The translations under genes were made by a program, and so were the position numbers. DNA of 41,169 bases from Coprosoma sp963660615. Lineage in GTDB: Bacteria > Bacillota_I > Bacilli_A > RF39 > UBA660. The DNA is taken from NCBI GenBank assembly GCA_963660615.1, contig CAVKYE010000012.1:1-41169 (forward strand). Reading direction: 5' to 3'. Of this stretch, positions 23,067 through 30,208 are shown piece by piece. How positions within the stretch are numbered: the first letter of the stretch is position 1; each line of letters opens with the position of its first letter. Under the pieces are notes generated by a model. It was not told the DNA's origin. It saw nothing but the letters and a program-made list of their open reading frames with translations, and did not search any database.

Positions 23067-23082
23067 ATGAAGGAGGGATGAT

Positions 23083-23985
23083 ATGACTTTTTTGATATTT
23101 TTGGCGGTCTGTTTTATTGCTATTTTCATTGTTGTTTATAGGAGTAATAGGAAGACTAATGCTTATAAGTTTGTTAATGAGAAAGTGACGTTTTTATATG
23201 ACAAGTATACTCCTTATTCGTTTAAAGTGATTAGGGAGAAGGTTAAGGATTTAGGACAGGAGTATACGCCTAGACAGTATTTTATTCAGATTGTTGTTTT
23301 TGCGGCTAGTGCGGCTGTTATAACTTATTTGTATTTCTATAATGTGGCGATTTCTCTTGTTTATGCTTTTCTTTCTATTTTGGTTATTCCCTTTTTAACT
23401 TATTTAAGGTGTAAGAGGATATATAGTGAGTTTATTTTTGAGCAGATTCAGGTTTATACGACTAATACTATAATGGAATTTGGTACTACTCAGTCTTTTG
23501 TTAAGGCTTTGGAGGGTGTGTATGAGTCTGGTGTGCTTGAGGATCCTGTTAAGTCGGATGTTAAGATGATGATTGATATGGCTTATGAGAATGGTACGAT
23601 TGATGAGTCTCTTCGTTTTTTCAATCAAAAGTATGATTATTATATTGTTAAGAATATGCATCAGTTGTTTTTGCAAATTACGAATGAAGGTTCTAGGGAT
23701 TCTGGTGAGTCTTTGGAAAATATGAGTCAGGATATTGATATGCTTGTTGAGGCTGTTTATCGTGATCGTATTGATAGGGCTACTTTCCATAAGAAGTTTT
23801 TACAGTTTGGTATTGTCCTTTATTTGATGGTTATGCTTGTACAGTTTTTACTTGGTGTGGAAACGTATAATGAAATGCTTGATAATGGATGGGTATGTTT
23901 ACTTTTACATGGTATAATTTGGCTTAATACATTCTTTTTGCTTAATGGTGAGAAATATTATAATGAAGATGTGGGGGCTGAATAA
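23083..23985 (+). CDS. TadB-like platform protein (T2SSF domain)
   Basis: A 300-residue polytopic membrane protein. It has an N-terminal hydrophobic segment (FLIFLAVCFIAIFIVVY), a pair near 95-130 (IVVFAASAAVITYLYFY, AISLVYAFLSILVIPFLTYL), a cytoplasmic helical T2SSF-type domain (EQIQVYTTNTIMEFGTTQSFVKALEG ... MHQLFLQITNEGSRDSGESLENMSQDID), and two C-terminal segments. This is the topology of TadB, which anchors the TadA ATPase. AGGAGGG lies before the ATG; its stop overlaps tadC in TAATG. Confidence 0.82.
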   Translation: MTFLIFLAVCFIAIFIVVYRSNRKTNAYKFVNEKVTFLYDKYTPYSFKVIREKVKDLGQEYTPRQYFIQIVVFAASAAVITYLYFYNVAISLVYAFLSILVIPFLTYLRCKRIYSEFIFEQIQVYTTNTIMEFGTTQSFVKALEGVYESGVLEDPVKSDVKMMIDMAYENGTIDESLRFFNQKYDYYIVKNMHQLFLQITNEGSRDSGESLENMSQDIDMLVEAVYRDRIDRATFHKKFLQFGIVLYLMVMLVQFLLGVETYNEMLDNGWVCLLLHGIIWLNTFFLLNGEKYYNEDVGAE

Positions 23986-24776
23986 TGAGTACTGGAATTT
24001 TATTTATTTTAATTGCTATAATTGTGGTTATTATGCTTGAGGCTAATCATCATTTTAGTTCGAAGAAATTTATTAATGATGCGGAACCTTATTTTAGGTT
24101 TTTGATGGAAGATGATTATGAGTTTTTAGTTAGGCTTAAGTTTGGTGATGCTGATATTAATAAACTTTTTGGTCAAAGGGTTCGTAATGGTCTTGTGGCT
24201 ATTGTGGTTATGATTTTTATATTTTTGTCAAAGTTATCTTTTGCTTATGTGCTTTTTTCTGTTATTATTGGTTTTGTTATTTTTAAGCTTCCTTATGTTC
24301 AACTTAAGAATTATTATAAGGCTAATTTGCACAGGATTAATTTGATGCTTCCTTATTATTTGAAGAGTTTGGAAATTTTGATTCAGCATTATACGGTTCC
24401 TGTGGCTTTGTCTAAGAGTATTGAGGCTTCTCCTGAGATTTTTAAACCTGGTCTTAGAAAGCTTATCCAAAAGATTGATGAGGGTGATTCATCTGTTCAA
24501 CCTTATATGGATTTTGCGAATGAGTATCCGGTTAGGGATTCTATGAGGATGATGAGACTTTTGTATAGACTTAGTTTGGGTAGTCAGGATAATAAGCAGG
24601 AGCAGTTACTTATGTTTTCTAGGACGATTTCGTCTTTACAAAATAAGGCTAGGGAGCAAAAGTATCAAGAGAGACTTGATAAGATGGAACAGAAAACTAT
24701 GGTTATGCTTTTTGGTACTGGTGGTGGAACTTTAGTGTTCTTACTACTTTCTATGATGATGATGATGAATTTTTAG
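23985..24776 (+). CDS. TadC-like platform protein (T2SSF domain)
   Basis: A 263-residue membrane protein with segments at ~1-18, 68-105 (GLVAIVVMIFIFLSKLSFAY, LFSVIIGFVIF) and the C-terminus (MVMLFGTGGGTLVFLLLSMMMMM). The central helical part (LMLPYYLKSLEILIQHYTVPVALSKSIE ... MMRLLYRLSLGS) fits the T2SSF fold. It overlaps tadB by one base. TadB and TadC together normally make the inner-membrane platform of the Tad machine. The A/T-rich gap downstream holds a new promoter for the pilin-like gene. Confidence 0.8.
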   Translation: MSTGILFILIAIIVVIMLEANHHFSSKKFINDAEPYFRFLMEDDYEFLVRLKFGDADINKLFGQRVRNGLVAIVVMIFIFLSKLSFAYVLFSVIIGFVIFKLPYVQLKNYYKANLHRINLMLPYYLKSLEILIQHYTVPVALSKSIEASPEIFKPGLRKLIQKIDEGDSSVQPYMDFANEYPVRDSMRMMRLLYRLSLGSQDNKQEQLLMFSRTISSLQNKAREQKYQERLDKMEQKTMVMLFGTGGGTLVFLLLSMMMMMNF

Positions 24777-24804
24777 TAAAAAATGAAAAAATATTGAAAA
24801 AATG

Positions 24805-24813
24805 TGGTATAAT
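24805..24813 (+). promoter_or_regulatory. Extended -10 promoter before the pilin-like gene
   Basis: TGG-TATAAT; no consensus -35 at the right distance. A separate promoter would allow more pilin than platform to be made. Confidence 0.5.
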
Positions 24814-24846
24814 AAAAGAGAATAAGATAGGTAAGGTGGTGATAGG

Positions 24847-25059
24847 ATGAAAGAAGCGTCAGGTGAGGCAAACTTAACTGTTGTTACTATCATTTTGATT
24901 GGTGTTATTGTAGCTATTGCGACTCCAATTATTCAATCAATGATGAGTAATACTCAAAAAAGGGCATGTTGTATGGATGCAGGTGGTACTTGGTCTAATG
25001 GTAGTTGTTCTGTATCTTATGATAAGAACTGTGCTAAAGGAAGTACAAGTACTAAATAA
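24847..25059 (+). CDS. Flp-type pilin-like small membrane protein
   Basis: A 70-residue protein with a short N-terminus (MKEASGEANLT), one hydrophobic helix (VVTIILIGVIVAIATPII) and a short Cys-rich end (RACCMDAGGTWSNGSC ... NC). Size, position after tadC and the GE-containing N-terminus suggest a major Flp-like pilin. The canonical prepilin motif (G, then E at +5 and Y at +6) is not present: the glutamate follows the glycine directly. Four cysteines in 20 residues could give intrasubunit disulfides. The good site AAGGTGGTG and an own promoter suggest strong expression. Confidence 0.65.
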   Translation: MKEASGEANLTVVTIILIGVIVAIATPIIQSMMSNTQKRACCMDAGGTWSNGSCSVSYDKNCAKGSTSTK

Positions 25060-25081
25060 TAGTTTGGAAAGGAAGTAGTCT

Positions 25082-25579
25082 ATGAGAGAGGGAATTGGAG
25101 AATGGTCGACTTATAATATTATAATTATCTTTATTTTCATCGTTTTTGGACTACTTGCTGCTACTATGAGTTACTATAAGGCTTTTAAGGTCAATTCGAT
25201 GATTTTATCAGCAATTGATAAGTATGAAGGTTATAATTCTTTAGCTCAAAATGAGATAAAGGCTAATTTAAATGCTATTGGTTATTCTATTGATTCTACT
25301 AAGTGTTCTAGTAGTCGTGGTAAGGCTGTACTTGCTTCTTCTGCTAATGGTAATGTATCGCAAGATTCTACTTATTATTATTGTGTTTATTATTATAACG
25401 ATGATAGAGGTAAGGCGGTTTCTAATCAAAAGAATAATGATGGCGAACCTATTTATTACAATTATAGTGTTGTAAGTTATATTTATGTTGATTTACCTTT
25501 TGTTGGACAGTTTAAGGTTCCAGTTCATACTAAGGGTGAAAGAATTTATAATTTTTCTTCAAGTAAAGGAGGCAAATAA
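25082..25579 (+). CDS. Pseudopilin-like (TadE-type) membrane protein A
   Basis: A 165-residue protein with a short N-terminus (MREGIGEWSTYN), one membrane helix (IIIIFIFIVFGLLAATM) and an extracellular domain rich in Tyr and Ser with the motif VVSYIYVDLPFVGQFKVPVHTKGE near the end. The next gene encodes a similar protein (SYxKAFKV after the helix; YxYxDxPxVG near the C-terminus). Topology and context fit TadE/TadF-like minor pilins. The preceding RBS is GGAAAGGAAG. The stop overlaps the next ATG by one base. Confidence 0.65.
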   Translation: MREGIGEWSTYNIIIIFIFIVFGLLAATMSYYKAFKVNSMILSAIDKYEGYNSLAQNEIKANLNAIGYSIDSTKCSSSRGKAVLASSANGNVSQDSTYYYCVYYYNDDRGKAVSNQKNNDGEPIYYNYSVVSYIYVDLPFVGQFKVPVHTKGERIYNFSSSKGGK

Positions 25580-26079
25580 TGAAAGAGTCTATTAGTAATG
25601 CCCTCCTTTTCAATATGGTTATTACGTTTGTTGTAATTTTAATTGCCTTTTTTGTAGGCTCTTTATCTTATTCTAAGGCTTTTAAGGTTAAGAATAAGAT
25701 TGTTGAGGAGATTGAAAAAGAGGGTGAGAATTCTTCTGATCCAGAGAATGCTTATGCGTATGCTTATGATGAGATTGAATCTTGGTTAGGTTCTGGTGAT
25801 GATGGAAATGGTATTGGGTATAGAAAAAATACGGCTGGTGGTGCTAATAATACTGGTAATTGTTCTACGGATAGTTCTAATGCGGAGCTTGTTAATAAGA
25901 CTAGTAATTATGAATATTGTGTTTATAGAATAAGTACTTGTGATAATTCTAATAAGGCTAAGTGTGGTGTTTATTATCAGGTTGTTGCTTATATGTATTT
26001 TGATGTTCCTGTTGTTGGGGATCTTATTAAAATACCCGTTAGGGGCGAGACTCTTACGTTTACGAAAATAGAAAGTTAG
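25579..26079 (+). CDS. Pseudopilin-like (TadE-type) membrane protein B
   Basis: A 166-residue paralogue of the preceding protein: N-terminal helix (FNMVITFVVILIAFFVGSL), then SYSKAFKVKNKI (compare SYYKAFKVNSMI), a variable Asn/Ser/Gly-rich centre with four cysteines, and VVAYMYFDVPVVGDLIKIPVRGE (compare VVSYIYVDLPFVGQFKVPVHTKGE). AAAGGAGG lies inside the end of the previous gene. Likely a second minor pilin forming a heteromer with protein A. Confidence 0.65.
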   Translation: MKESISNALLFNMVITFVVILIAFFVGSLSYSKAFKVKNKIVEEIEKEGENSSDPENAYAYAYDEIESWLGSGDDGNGIGYRKNTAGGANNTGNCSTDSSNAELVNKTSNYEYCVYRISTCDNSNKAKCGVYYQVVAYMYFDVPVVGDLIKIPVRGETLTFTKIES

Positions 26080-26089
26080 GAGGGATTAG

Positions 26090-27085
26090 ATGAATGTAAT
26101 TATTGCGAATAAGTATCGTGATGCTCTTTCGACTTTGGATATTGAGGTTATTAAGAAGCTTGATGGTGAGTTTACGGTTGATGAGATTGTTGAAACTTTT
26201 AAGAATTTCTTTTTTCAAAGGATGATTTTAGATGTTACGGCTTTAAAGGGGTATAAGGATATTAAGACTATTCAGAAACTTTCTTTGGCGCTTGATACGG
26301 ATAGGATTATTCTTTTGCTTGATGGGTCGGCTGAGGTTACTAATCCCGAGTATCTTTCTGATTTGATTTCGATGCGTATTTATAATTTTACGATGAATGT
26401 CGATGGGGTTATGTATTTATATAATAATCCTAATAGTTATAGGGATGTTGCGCAGTATCATCAGCTTGATACTTATCATGATTCTATGCCTAGTACTTCT
26501 TATGTTTATAAGGAGTCTGGCAGGGCTATTGTTATAGGTTTTCGTGATATTACGGCTGAGGCTGGGGCGACTACACTTATTTATATTATGAAAAAGCAAC
26601 TTGAGAGGAATTATTCGGTTGCATGTTTGGAACTTGATAAGCATGATTTTATGTATTTTGGTGATAAGGATATGTATAGTGTTACTAGTACTGAACTTGG
26701 TAATAATATTTCTAAGTATAGTGATAAGGATGTTATTTTAGTTGATATTAATAATAGTCCTACGGCATCTAATCTTGTGAGTGATATTATTTATTTGGTT
26801 GAGCCTTCTAAGATTAAGCTTAATAAGCTTTTGGCTAGAAATCCTAGGGCTTTTAATGATTATAAGGATAAAAGAATTGTTTTGAATAAGAGTTTACTAA
26901 GTAGTCATGATGTTCTTGATTTTGAGTATGAGACTAATACTAAGGTGTTTTATAGTTTACCACCTTTGTATGATCAGGAAAATGATAATGCTTCTTTGGA
27001 TGCATTTTTGGTTAAACTTGGCTTTATGAATCAAAGTAATTCTGATTCTTCTGATAAAAAGGGTTTATTTGGATTATTTAAATAA
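26090..27085 (+). CDS. TadZ/CpaE-like protein with a degenerate P-loop
   Basis: A 331-residue soluble protein. N-terminal ~135 residues resemble a receiver-like domain (MILDVTALKG, RIILLLDGSAEV); the C-terminal part resembles a ParA/MinD-type ATPase, as in TadZ/CpaE, which positions the Tad machine at its cell site. The P-loop position reads GFRDITAEAGATT (150-162), without the lysines of the K-G-G-x-G-K-T consensus; VILVDINNSPTASNLVSDIIYLVEPS fits Walker B and the following strand. ATP binding is thus doubtful, as known for some TadZ homologues. AGGAGGG precedes the ATG. It closes the Tad-like half. Confidence 0.7.
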   Translation: MNVIIANKYRDALSTLDIEVIKKLDGEFTVDEIVETFKNFFFQRMILDVTALKGYKDIKTIQKLSLALDTDRIILLLDGSAEVTNPEYLSDLISMRIYNFTMNVDGVMYLYNNPNSYRDVAQYHQLDTYHDSMPSTSYVYKESGRAIVIGFRDITAEAGATTLIYIMKKQLERNYSVACLELDKHDFMYFGDKDMYSVTSTELGNNISKYSDKDVILVDINNSPTASNLVSDIIYLVEPSKIKLNKLLARNPRAFNDYKDKRIVLNKSLLSSHDVLDFEYETNTKVFYSLPPLYDQENDNASLDAFLVKLGFMNQSNSDSSDKKGLFGLFK

Positions 27086-27090
27086 AAAAA

Positions 27091-27119
27091 TTGACAAATT
27101 ATAAAAAATAAAGTATTAT
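27091..27119 (+). promoter_or_regulatory. Strong consensus promoter of the short VirB2-like genes
   Basis: TTGACA (27091-27096), 17-base spacer, TATTAT (27114-27119). This is the best -35 box in the locus. Confidence 0.8.
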
Positions 27120-27144
27120 TATTACATAAAGAGGAGGTTATTTT

Positions 27145-27525
27145 ATGTTAGATTACGTAAATACACTTGCGGATGCGACTTCGGCTTGTGAGGCAATACC
27201 AGCTGGTGTGGCTAATGTTGTGTCTTTAATTGTAAAAGGCGTTCAAGTGGTTGTTCCAATTTTGCTTATAATTTGGGGTATGCTTGATTTTGCTAAAGCT
27301 GTTATCGGTAGTGATGAGGATAAAATTAAAGCGGCTCAAAAGGTATTTATTAAAAGACTTATTGCTGCTGTAATTGTGTTCTTAGTTGTTACTATTGTAA
27401 AATTAGTTGTTAATTTGGTTGGCCAAATTAATGGTGAAAGTGTTGATCAAACTGATAGTATTTGGTCTTGCGTTTCATGCTTTACTGATGGTACAGGCGC
27501 TAACGGATGTCCTATTAGTGGCTAA
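27145..27525 (+). CDS. Short VirB2/TrbC-like pilin-type protein 1
   Basis: A 126-residue protein with two hydrophobic helices (GVQVVVPILLIIWGMLDFAKAV and IAAVIVFLVVTIVKLVVNLV) joined by a short charged loop (GSDEDKIKAAQKVFIKR), the hairpin topology of VirB2/TrbC-type pilins. There is no classical signal peptide; the short N-terminus contains one cysteine and the C-terminus three more (WSCVSC, GCPISG). It has the strongest promoter of the locus and a GAGGAGG site, fitting a structural subunit made in quantity. The same two-helix unit recurs in the next three genes. Confidence 0.72.
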   Translation: MLDYVNTLADATSACEAIPAGVANVVSLIVKGVQVVVPILLIIWGMLDFAKAVIGSDEDKIKAAQKVFIKRLIAAVIVFLVVTIVKLVVNLVGQINGESVDQTDSIWSCVSCFTDGTGANGCPISG

Positions 27526-27548
27526 TTTTATTGAAAGTGGGGATATGT

Positions 27549-27995
27549 ATGATGAATTTTGTTAATATTTTAGATAGTGTGGATGCGGATACTACTTTGT
27601 GTGGTGGCATTGCTGTTCCTAATACTATGTTCAATTTGGTTGCTACAATTATTAAAGGCATTAAGATTGTTGTTCCAATTTTACTTATTATTTGGGGAAT
27701 GATGGATTTTGCTAAGGCTGTGGTGGCTAAAAAAGAAGAGGATATTAAGAAGTATCAAAAGTCTTTTATTTCTAGACTTATATCTGCTGCTTTGGTATTT
27801 TTGGTTATTACTATTGTTCAGCTTTCTGTTAATTTGCTTTCAGGAGTTGAGAAGGAGTCTACTACTTCTGGTCAGACTACTGGTGATATTTGGACTTGTA
27901 GTAAGAAGTTTATTATGGGTGTTTCTACTGATGATACTTCTAGTGATGATTCAGATAGTAGTGATAATTCTAGTAATAATTCAGAGGAGGAATAG
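27549..27995 (+). CDS. Short VirB2/TrbC-like pilin-type protein 2
   Basis: A 148-residue paralogue of the preceding protein. Helix 1 (GIKIVVPILLIIWGMMDFAKAV), a charged loop (AKKEEDIKKYQKSFISR) and helix 2 (ISAALVFLVITIVQLSVNLL) align with it. An acidic Asp/Ser tail (SSDDSDSSDNSSNNSEEE) replaces the cysteine-rich end. I chose the ATG at 27549, with AAAGTGGGG six bases upstream; a TTG at 27531 and an ATG at 27552 are in frame. The stop lies inside a terminator hairpin. Confidence 0.68.
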   Translation: MMNFVNILDSVDADTTLCGGIAVPNTMFNLVATIIKGIKIVVPILLIIWGMMDFAKAVVAKKEEDIKKYQKSFISRLISAALVFLVITIVQLSVNLLSGVEKESTTSGQTTGDIWTCSKKFIMGVSTDDTSSDDSDSSDNSSNNSEEE

Positions 27996-28017
27996 TTTTG
28001 TGCTATTTCTTTTTTTT
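27989..28017 (+). terminator. Rho-independent terminator after the short VirB2-like pair
   Basis: GGAATAG (27989-27995), 7-base loop, CTATTTC (28003-28009, one G-T pair), then eight T. It overlaps the stop codon. Confidence 0.65.
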
Positions 28018-28175
28018 GTTTTGAATGGTAATATAATCACCAGATAGATACTTTATATACATTATTTTACATTTATTATTTTTTTGTTATTGGTTAAATA
28101 TTATGTAGTATTATGTTTTATAAGGGAATGTTAGGTTTTTTCTTTACACTTCTTTAACTTTTGTTTTATATTTTG

Positions 28176-28204
28176 TGGATTTTATTGTGGTATTTTGGTA
28201 AAAT
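28176..28204 (+). promoter_or_regulatory. Promoter of long VirB2-like gene 1 with shared TGGATTTT box
   Basis: TGGATTTT (28176-28183) lies 23 bases ahead of an extended TGG-TAAAAT (-10 at 28199-28204). The same arrangement, at the same distance, precedes the paralogous gene (29224-29252). Confidence 0.55.
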
Positions 28205-28231
28205 ATATTTATACGATAAAGGAGTGGCAAT

Positions 28232-29134
28232 ATGAATAAGACAATTAAGTTATTTGGTTTATTATTTGTGATGTTTACTTGTATGGTTTTTTATGGATAT
28301 GGGGTAAAGGCTGATGGGTGTTCTTGTTATTATAAGTATACTGGTGATGATTATTCATATAGTGTTAATATAAAACTGGATACAAACAGTGCAGATATTA
28401 AGAATTGGTCTTATCATTCTGGTAGTGAGACTACAAATGATTGGTTTGAAAGAGGGGATCCTTTTAGAATTAATCCTGGTCCAATAATTAGTCAAGAAAG
28501 AGATTCTGCGGGGTATGCTTCATGTTCACTCAGTGCTTGTAATTCTGTTGAGGTTTATGCTGATTTTGATCGTAATTCTAAAAAAGGTAAGTTATATGTT
28601 TGTGACAATAATTGTGATGGCTCAATTTGTAATAAATGTTCTGATGATGAAGCAAATGCAATAAAATCTAAGCAAAAGTTGCAAGTTACTGATGCTAAAG
28701 GTGCACTTGTTGATTTTGGCTCTGCTGTTGTTGAAAGTTCTACTGTTGATAATAATAGTACTGATGATTTGGCTAAGATAAAAGCTTGGGGAGAAAGTGA
28801 AAAATATGATGTATCAGATTTAGGAAATGATTGTAATGTTATATCTGGAGATATAAAGGATTTTCTGAATAATTTGATTTGGATTCTTTCTATAATTGGT
28901 ATTATTTTACTTGTTGTTATGACTGCTTTGGAATTTGCTAAAGTTGTAACTGGACAAGATGATGAAGGGATTAAAAAAGCATTTAAGCATACTATTATTA
29001 GAATTATATGTGTAATTATATTGTTACTTTTACCTATGATTGTATCAGGTGTTGTTACTATTATAAATAATAATGCTGGTGCTACTGTACAAATTGGTGA
29101 TAGTGGTAGCCCAACTTGTCAGATTGGTGAATAA
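28232..29134 (+). CDS. Long VirB2-like protein 1 with an extracellular Cys-rich domain
   Basis: A 300-residue protein: signal peptide (KLFGLLFVMFTCMVFYGYGVKA), a Cys-rich extracellular domain (~29-170) opening with DGCSCYYK, then a conserved C-terminal block (AKIKAWGESEKYDVSDLGND onward) with two membrane helices (FLNNLIWILSIIGIILLVVM and IICVIILLLLPMIVSGVV) joined by TGQDDEGIKKAFKHTIIR. The two-helix unit matches the topology of the short VirB2-like proteins. The next gene is a close paralogue in signal peptide and C-terminal block but not in the middle. AAAGGAG precedes the ATG. Confidence 0.7.
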   Translation: MNKTIKLFGLLFVMFTCMVFYGYGVKADGCSCYYKYTGDDYSYSVNIKLDTNSADIKNWSYHSGSETTNDWFERGDPFRINPGPIISQERDSAGYASCSLSACNSVEVYADFDRNSKKGKLYVCDNNCDGSICNKCSDDEANAIKSKQKLQVTDAKGALVDFGSAVVESSTVDNNSTDDLAKIKAWGESEKYDVSDLGNDCNVISGDIKDFLNNLIWILSIIGIILLVVMTALEFAKVVTGQDDEGIKKAFKHTIIRIICVIILLLLPMIVSGVVTIINNNAGATVQIGDSGSPTCQIGE

Positions 29135-29223
29135 ATGTTTGTTATAAAAATATAAAATTGAATGTAAAGATTTTGTTTAAATTCATTTATTTTATATTTT
29201 TTTTCTTTATATTTGATATTTTA

Positions 29224-29252
29224 TGGATTTTGTTTTGCTATTTTGATATAAT
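29224..29252 (+). promoter_or_regulatory. Promoter of long VirB2-like gene 2 with shared TGGATTTT box
   Basis: TGGATTTT (29224-29231) and an extended TGA-TATAAT (29247-29252), spaced exactly as at the upstream paralogue. Confidence 0.6.
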
Positions 29253-29303
29253 GTATTTGTAAAAAAATATACTTATTTGTTTGTGTAAGGAGGAAAGGGC
29301 AAT

Positions 29304-30191
29304 ATGAATAAAAGAATTAAATTATTTGGTTTATTATTTGTGACAATTGCTTGTACCTTTTTTATTAATGATAATACTGTAAAAGCTGATGGATGTAATT
29401 GTTATTATAAGGCGGTGGAAAATATTCCTCAGCTTAATGAAACTAGTCTAACTGCAGTTTATTTAGCTAGTTTTAATTATAGTTCAAATAGTGCTGATGT
29501 TTTAAAAAGTTGTTCTTCAGCTCATCATAGTGCTTCTGCTGGTACTCAAAGCAATACTTGTACTGATTTTGGTGTTAATTTATCTCGTGGTAATCCTTTT
29601 GAAGTTGATTCTAATGGTATTTCTCAAAATGGATGTTCTGTTGAGTCTTGTCAAAGTGCAAACCTTAAATTGTGTAATGATAATACAATTCGGGCTAAGT
29701 ATGATGGTGAGCCGGAATGTAATGGTAGTAATATGACAGCTATTTCTCAAAGTGAATTTGATGAATTATATAATTCTAAAGATACAGTTTCAGATGCAAC
29801 AAGTAGTAAATTGTCTGGTGAGGATTTGAATAAAATAAAATCTTGGGGGGAAAGTGAAACGTATGATGTGTCAGATTTGGGAAATGATTGTAATGTTATA
29901 TCTGGAGATATAAGAGATTTTTTGAATAATTTACTTTGGATCATTTCGATAATCGGTATTATTTTGCTTATTGTTATGACTGCTTTTGAGTTTGTTAAGG
30001 TTGTAACAGGGCAAGACGACGAAGGAATTAAGAAGGCATTTAAACATACTATTATTAGAATTGTATGTGTAGTTATATTATTACTTTTACCTATGATTGT
30101 GTCATCTGTTATTACTATTATAAATAAAAATGCTGGTGGTACTGTACAAATTGGTGATAATGGTAGCCCAACTTGTCAAGTCGGTGAATAG
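29304..30191 (+). CDS. Long VirB2-like protein 2 with an extracellular Cys-rich domain
   Basis: A 295-residue paralogue of the preceding gene. Signal peptide (KLFGLLFVTIACTFFINDNTVKA-DGCNCYYK) and the last ~115 residues (KIKSWGESETYDVSDLGND, TGQDDEGIKKAFKHTIIR, two membrane helices, QIGDNGSPTCQVGE) are nearly the same, while residues ~35-165 differ in sequence and cysteine spacing. This suggests duplication with strong divergence of the exposed part. AAGGAGG precedes the ATG. The VirB6-like gene follows after 17 bases without a terminator and is probably co-transcribed. Confidence 0.7.
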   Translation: MNKRIKLFGLLFVTIACTFFINDNTVKADGCNCYYKAVENIPQLNETSLTAVYLASFNYSSNSADVLKSCSSAHHSASAGTQSNTCTDFGVNLSRGNPFEVDSNGISQNGCSVESCQSANLKLCNDNTIRAKYDGEPECNGSNMTAISQSEFDELYNSKDTVSDATSSKLSGEDLNKIKSWGESETYDVSDLGNDCNVISGDIRDFLNNLLWIISIIGIILLIVMTAFEFVKVVTGQDDEGIKKAFKHTIIRIVCVVILLLLPMIVSSVITIINKNAGGTVQIGDNGSPTCQVGE

Positions 30192-30208
30192 AGAAGGAGG
30201 TTATATAT

